Shown here in pieces: positions 59,136-64,000 of a stretch of 64,000 nucleotides of DNA (its first letter is position 1; every line of letters starts with the position of its first letter). Source of the DNA: Brasenia schreberi (taxonomy: Eukaryota; Streptophyta; Magnoliopsida; Nymphaeales; Cabombaceae); the NCBI GenBank assembly GCA_036023115.1, contig JAYKKT010000048.1, positions 5,046,001-5,110,000 of the forward strand. The letters run 5' to 3'. The translations under genes were made by a program, and so were the position numbers. The notes below the pieces were generated by a model, which saw only the letters and a list, made by a program, of their open reading frames with translations, did no database searches and was not told where the DNA came from.

Positions 59136-60053
59136 AAGGTTCATATATTGCTCCATCTTTCTTTCATTCATATGCTATGCGTTATATATTTTAATTTTGA
59201 TTCTTTGTACTCCATAACATAACGTAAGATTATAAACCCCTTAATCTCCCTATGCTCATATTATAATTAGGATTTTATTTATTATTTTATAGTTGTAGAT
59301 TCAATTTTGATTCGGACGAAAACACAAGCACGCATATGAAAATATGAAAAACTTGTTTTTCTGTACTCTGCACATGTTCGGTAAATGATTTATCCTTCAT
59401 TATCCTCTACTCTGAATATTTCAAAATTTTGTATGTCTACTGTACACATATAAACACACTTTTTATAAAATTTTTGAGAATTTTAGACTTGTTAAACATC
59501 ACCAGTAAAATCAGAAAATTTTTATTAAAATTAAAACAAATTCTGAAAAACCATAAGTTATTGTGATATAGGTGGGGTTATTTCTAAATATATTTATGCA
59601 CAATGAACCAATTTGATTGAAATGGTCTCATTGAAAAGTTGAAATCCATAGATTTCCAACAAGACTAATTTCATAGAAATCTAATTATAAAAATACAATA
59701 GTTTTTCTAAACCTCTAACTTTCTAGTATAGGTGTGTCCTGAATGTCTGAGTAAGATCCATTTTCGGATTTAATTATATAAATATACAGTATATAAAATA
59801 AAAATAAAAATATTCTCTTAATCTTTGCATGAAAATATATTCTTTGTAAAATTTTCAGAATTTTTGGAAACCCAAACTATTTCAAAAAAATCAGAAACTA
59901 CCCTCTCAAGCAGAACCAGTTTATGTTTTTCAAGACTTGAAATATTTTTAAGTTAAGAATCAAAATCACGATTTTGTCAAGCTTTTAAAATTGGAATCTT
60001 GTTTTTGAAAACTTATCAGATCTCGATTAATTTTAAAAGTGTCTAGGTTGACC

Positions 60054-60156
60054 TTTGAGTATCGGTTCAAGAAGGCCTATGTCGAAAAGAGTTCACTTAT
60101 CCACAATCGCTACACAAAGTTAGAAAATCAATCTTTGCTAGTTTTAGCAAACTAGC
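60054..60156 (+). promoter_or_regulatory. U5 two-hairpin module, LTR 1 copy 2
   Basis: TTTGAGTATCGGTTCAAG at 60054-60071 and GCTAGTTTTAGCAAACTAGC at 60137-60156. Confidence 0.75.
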
Positions 60157-62198
60157 TCGCATGCTCGCACACACGACATAGTTTGAGAATGTCGTTTCGA
60201 ATGTCCACATACACTTCAAAATAAAAATTCACATCTACATGTCTCTCTTATTTTTATATATAGGTATAAGTGTACTCGCTCTTTATTCCTCGGGCATCTT
60301 TTGAGTTCTCCATATTTCATTAAACCCAGTAAGCCCCATCTCTCCTAGGATTTCCTATACTTCTATTGGAATATTGTCCAGTCCTAGAGATTTACTAATT
60401 TTTATATTTAAGAGCCTCTTTGAATTCATTCTTTTGAATACGCTGAAAAAATTATGGTTTATATACTTTTGTGATTTGGCTAACTCTCCTAAGCTAATAC
60501 TAACATTTATATTTTTATTAAAAAGCTTATATAAATAATGTTTTTCACATATTTTTAAAATTATCTTTCACCATTAGAATCTTCTCATCCTTATCTTTAA
60601 TGCATCTAAAAAAAGTAAGATCTTTAGTTTTCTTATCTCTAGCCTAAACTATTCTAAAAATATCTCTTTTACCTTCTTTTGTGTTAAGTTTTTTATATAA
60701 ATCCTCCCAAATTTTAGCTTTTGCTTTACTAATGGCCTTTTTCTCTTCTTTATTTACTTTCTTATAAGCCTCCTAAATTTCACTAGTCTTCTTAGCAAAA
60801 TGTAATTTGTAACATGCCTTCTTTCCCTTGATTTCATCTTACACCACTTCACTCTACCACCAAACATCTTTTTATGATGGTATGCCTCCCTTAGATTCAT
60901 TTGCCTAACACTTCTTTTGTCACTTCCCTAATATGTATAGTCATATTATTCCACATATAAGAAGGTGTACCTCTATAATTTACAAGCATCTCCTTGAAAA
61001 ACCTTTTATTTAAATATATTTTCTTTCTCACATTTGAGGCTCCACTATCTAGTTCGAATAGCTCCATGCACTCTATTCTTCTTTATCCACTTTTTACCTA
61101 CAAATCCATTATTAAAAGTCAATTTTAAGTAGTTAAGCTTTCTTTTTGAATTACCTTGTAATCTTTACAACATGATATATCTTTTTTCTATAAAAAAATA
61201 ATCAATTTGTATTTATGACAAGCCACTCTTATAAGTAGTTAAATGTTTTTCTTATTTTTTGAAAATTGTATTGGTTATAAAGAGATCAAAAGCAATAGCA
61301 AAATTTAAAATCTCCCTACCCTTCTCATTTATATCCTCAAAACCATAGTTTTCAAGAATACCTTGATATCATAATGCATCTTTACTAACATGTCCATTTA
61401 AGTCTCGTCGTAAACAAATTATCTCCTTTTGTGAAATTATTTGACCTTTTCAAAAAGCCTTCTTTATACTATTTTCTAACCCTACTTAGGGTGCCTAAGC
61501 ATAAACTATATTCAAAGCTTTTACTCCTAACACTAATTTCACCATCATAATTCGGTTAACATATCGTTGTATGTCTATTGCATTATCCTTTAAATCTTTA
61601 TTTATAATGATACCAACTCCATTTTGAGCCTTTTTCTTCCCTTAGTATCGTAATCTAAAACCTATATTCTCAATCTCCTTTGTTTTTTCTTCAATCCACT
61701 TTGTCTCTTACAAATATAAAATATAAATCTTTATCTAAATCATAGTATCTACCACCTTCATTAACTTGTGAGTCAATATTCTGATATTTTAAGTAACAAT
61801 ATGAATCTTATTATGTAAGACTAGTTTTCTTACCTCCCTGTATATGTTCATTCTAAAAATGTGGAGACCATTATTATAACTTGTTCACTATATTTAGGTA
61901 ATAATATAGTGGGACTAACTTCTTTACCCACACTCGTTCATGATGTGAAAACTCTCTCTGTAATTGATTCACTATATTCGGGGAAGATGTAGAGGCACAT
62001 ACCTATTTTTCAATGTATTTGGGCCCTGCAGTAGGATGGTAAGAGAGAATGCCCCAACACAATACTCATACTTTGTAGAATCCATGATGGATAAGTTCGA
62101 CCAAGTTTTATGTTGGTTGTCGAAAGCCATGCAACCCTCCTCCTTTATCCGGGCTTGGGACCGGCCATGCAAGGGTGATCCCTTACATGGACGGAGTT

Positions 62199-63665
62199 CT
62201 TAAATGATTTTCAAAGATTCTTAAAATTCTTCAGGAGACTTTATTTTCAAGATATTTTTCTAAAATCCATCGTTTAATTCCTTGGTTAATTTTTTCTTGG
62301 AATTAAGAAATTTGATTCTTTTGAATTTGTATACTTTCAAAATTTTAAAAGAGTCAAATTTTTGAGGAGCCTATAAACCATCACCCAACAAGGACAGAGA
62401 AGTTCCAATAGAAGTCTATTGGGACCCCATTTGTAAATTTGAATTTCTTGTTTCTTATTGATATATCTTACGAGACTACAAATTTTTATATTAGAATTTT
62501 GGATTGGTTTTTCGATTCAAGCTCCAAAGGTTACAAGTTTTTGCCTCAGAATTGGTATCAAACAACCAATTTAAAATATTGTTTCCTAATGATGGGTTCT
62601 GGTGGCATGAGGCTGAGCACAATGATAGTTTGAAAAAGGGTCCTAGGGCATACTACTTCATACTAGTGGTTGAGGGAACTTGGTAAAGTTTAGAGAGGGG
62701 AGCAGTTGAATGGTAGAAGCAAGTCAACATGTTGTAGTTCCACTAGGGATCACAATAAGCTGAAAATTGACAGGTGGTTCGCAATGAGGAGTAGGAGATG
62801 TAGAGCTTCTTGTGGAGGATTAGATCTAGTAAGAGGAGATATGTAAGCAACTAATATTGCACAAATGATATGGAAATTCTTTTCTTCATAGCTTGTCACA
62901 TGTATAAGACTAGCTGGGGTATTGGTTTTGGCTTGAAAGAGATTTTAGAGGCTCATAAGGGTCTATTTACTGTTGAGGGTCATAAGAGCCTCTATGAGAT
63001 CTTAATAACATTATAGCATGCTCAATTAGCTCTTAGCTTAGCTATGTTGGGTTCTTTAACCATCTTTGTAGCCCATCATATATATTGAGGGAGTTCAGCT
63101 AGATGATGCAAGCTTTTGTCAATTTCTACTACAATTTGTATGGTGACTACATTGTAGTGGGCAATCTATTGATGAATTGAGTTGCATCAATGGGGATAAT
63201 GCTAGTAAGGTTGCAAAGAATTGAATGGAAGTCGAGGAAGATAAAGGCTCCCAAAGAACTCATCGCACAAGTCCACCTAATTTCACTCAATTCTATGAAG
63301 AAGAAATGAATCAAACAAAGAACTCTAGAACTTCAATGATTTTCAATATCATAATCAATTTAAGGAGAAATGAGCATATTATAGGCCTAGGTCCACAACA
63401 TATAGAGAGTCTACTCGTAGTTGTCCAAATTAGCAATTAAATGATTAATTGGAGAGTATTTTTCTAGATTACTAAGAATAATAAATGTTTAGTCATAATT
63501 AGATAGAATAAGTTCATGTAGCCAAGTTAGTATAATGCCTTGGGCATTTCTCTACCTATGATTCTGTTAAAAGCCTTTAATTTTTAATGTGTTTCTCATC
63601 ATGCCTCCAAAATGTTAGCTTAGTCTTTTTTACCTCTTGCCCCCATCTTCTTTTATAATAGAGAC
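62199..63665. other. Unassigned DNA
   Basis: Frames such as 62439-62633 and 63225-63440 have no recognisable domain. No element was identified. Confidence 0.4.
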
Positions 63666-63965
63666 TAGGCATGGTAATCTCTATCCACCAGCCCCATTGC
63701 TGAGCTAGGTGAATCATAAAAGATGCACAAGTGAGGCAGGGTAAGGTTTAAGGTAAATTCATCATGCCCATATATAATCATTGTAATTTAATAATATAGA
63801 ATATTATAAAGTATAACCTTTTACATAAAATATATGATACAAACTCATTTTTTCTTTTAAAAGAAATTACTTTTGTAGCTGAAGTGGGATAGGGTGGAGG
63901 GGTTATATCAAAATGGGTGCAGGCCTGGTGCGGGCACAGTGAAACCCACTCCATTGCCATCCCTA
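63666..63965. mobile_element. hAT-like miniature element (MITE)
   Basis: The right end reads CCATTGCCATCCCTA, whose complement TAGGGATGGCAATGG is a common plant hAT terminus. The left end, TAGGCATGGTAAT, is a decayed version. Flanking 8-mers ATAGAGAC and CTAGAGAA agree at six of eight bases, fitting an 8-bp hAT target duplication. It is about 300 bp long, with no coding capacity. Confidence 0.55.
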
Positions 63966-64000
63966 CTAGAGAAATGTGCTAAACTTGACATTGGATTTTA

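Larger units (their letters stand above)
57095..60239 (+). mobile_element. Solo LTR, family 1 (copy 2), inside RTE copy 2
   Basis: TGTAAACACCC... to ...CACATCTACA, 3.1 kb, with perfect 5-bp target duplications TGTCT at 57090-57094 and 60240-60244. RTE text continues without loss across the insertion. It shares ends, TATA, poly(A)-region and U5 text with 7602-10803 but has a different central U3. Confidence 0.92.
56385..62198 (-). mobile_element. RTE-type LINE, copy 2, split by solo LTR 1
   Basis: 56385-57094 and 60240-62198 (minus strand) align with RTE copy 1 from its 36585 to 39277 equivalents. The 5' leader ends at GGACGGAGTT. The last ~580 bp of the 3' end, including the (TTG)n tail, is missing. 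Many stops and shifts make it older than copy 1. Confidence 0.85.

Noticed and set aside
61964..62203. 79-aa plus-strand frame
   Set aside because: It lies in the 5' leader of RTE copy 2 on the opposite strand, and the same stretch is present in RTE copy 1.

Overview
This window is nuclear DNA of a flowering plant, made almost entirely of nested transposable elements. The evidence is plant-type LTR retrotransposons, RTE-type LINEs, MULE and hAT transposase fragments, introns with GT-AG ends, and one gene of the plant lipid-transfer family. I cannot name the species. No rRNA, tRNA, CRISPR array or prokaryotic operon was recognised. Most short open frames are noise or pieces of decayed transposons.

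Layout: 1-2.4 kb, unassigned AT-rich DNA with a long (TA)n tract. 2.4-6.4 kb, one end of a decayed MULE, expanded into ~157-bp tandem repeats and split by a minus-strand solo LTR (F, 3139-5580). 7.6-10.8 kb, solo LTR 1 inserted in a hAT-type transposase relic. 11.9-33.0 kb, a nest: an old element with LTRs A and B holds a 9.5-kb non-autonomous element C (13746-23297) inside LTR A and a solo LTR E (26719-28964) inside its internal region. 34.1-36.0 kb, a 412-bp tandem duplication followed by the only plausible host gene, a two-exon GPI-anchored lipid-transfer-like protein. 36.0-39.3 kb, an RTE LINE with a perfect 16-bp target duplication, inserted 22 bp past that gene's stop codon. 42.4-47.2 kb, a Copia element that has lost protease and integrase. 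47.9-50.9 kb, a second MULE copy, inverted relative to the first and with transposase remnants. 51-54.5 kb, Ty3/Gypsy reverse-transcriptase and RTE scraps, including a 44-bp RTE insertion with its own 16-bp target duplication. 54.5-56.4 kb, a mosaic holding a SKI2-like RNA helicase fragment. 56.4-62.2 kb, a second RTE split by another solo LTR of family 1. 63.7-64.0 kb, a hAT-like miniature element.

The most interesting signal is in the LTRs. Five LTR families (1, A/B, C, E, F; eight copies) have dissimilar bodies but share the same end sequences and two U5 hairpins that co-vary between families. Most also share a TATA box set in a dyad and a common poly(A)-region motif. They look like one retrotransposon lineage whose LTRs are modular: fixed regulatory and RNA modules, with fast-changing U3 filler that often consists of tandem repeats or hairpin arrays.
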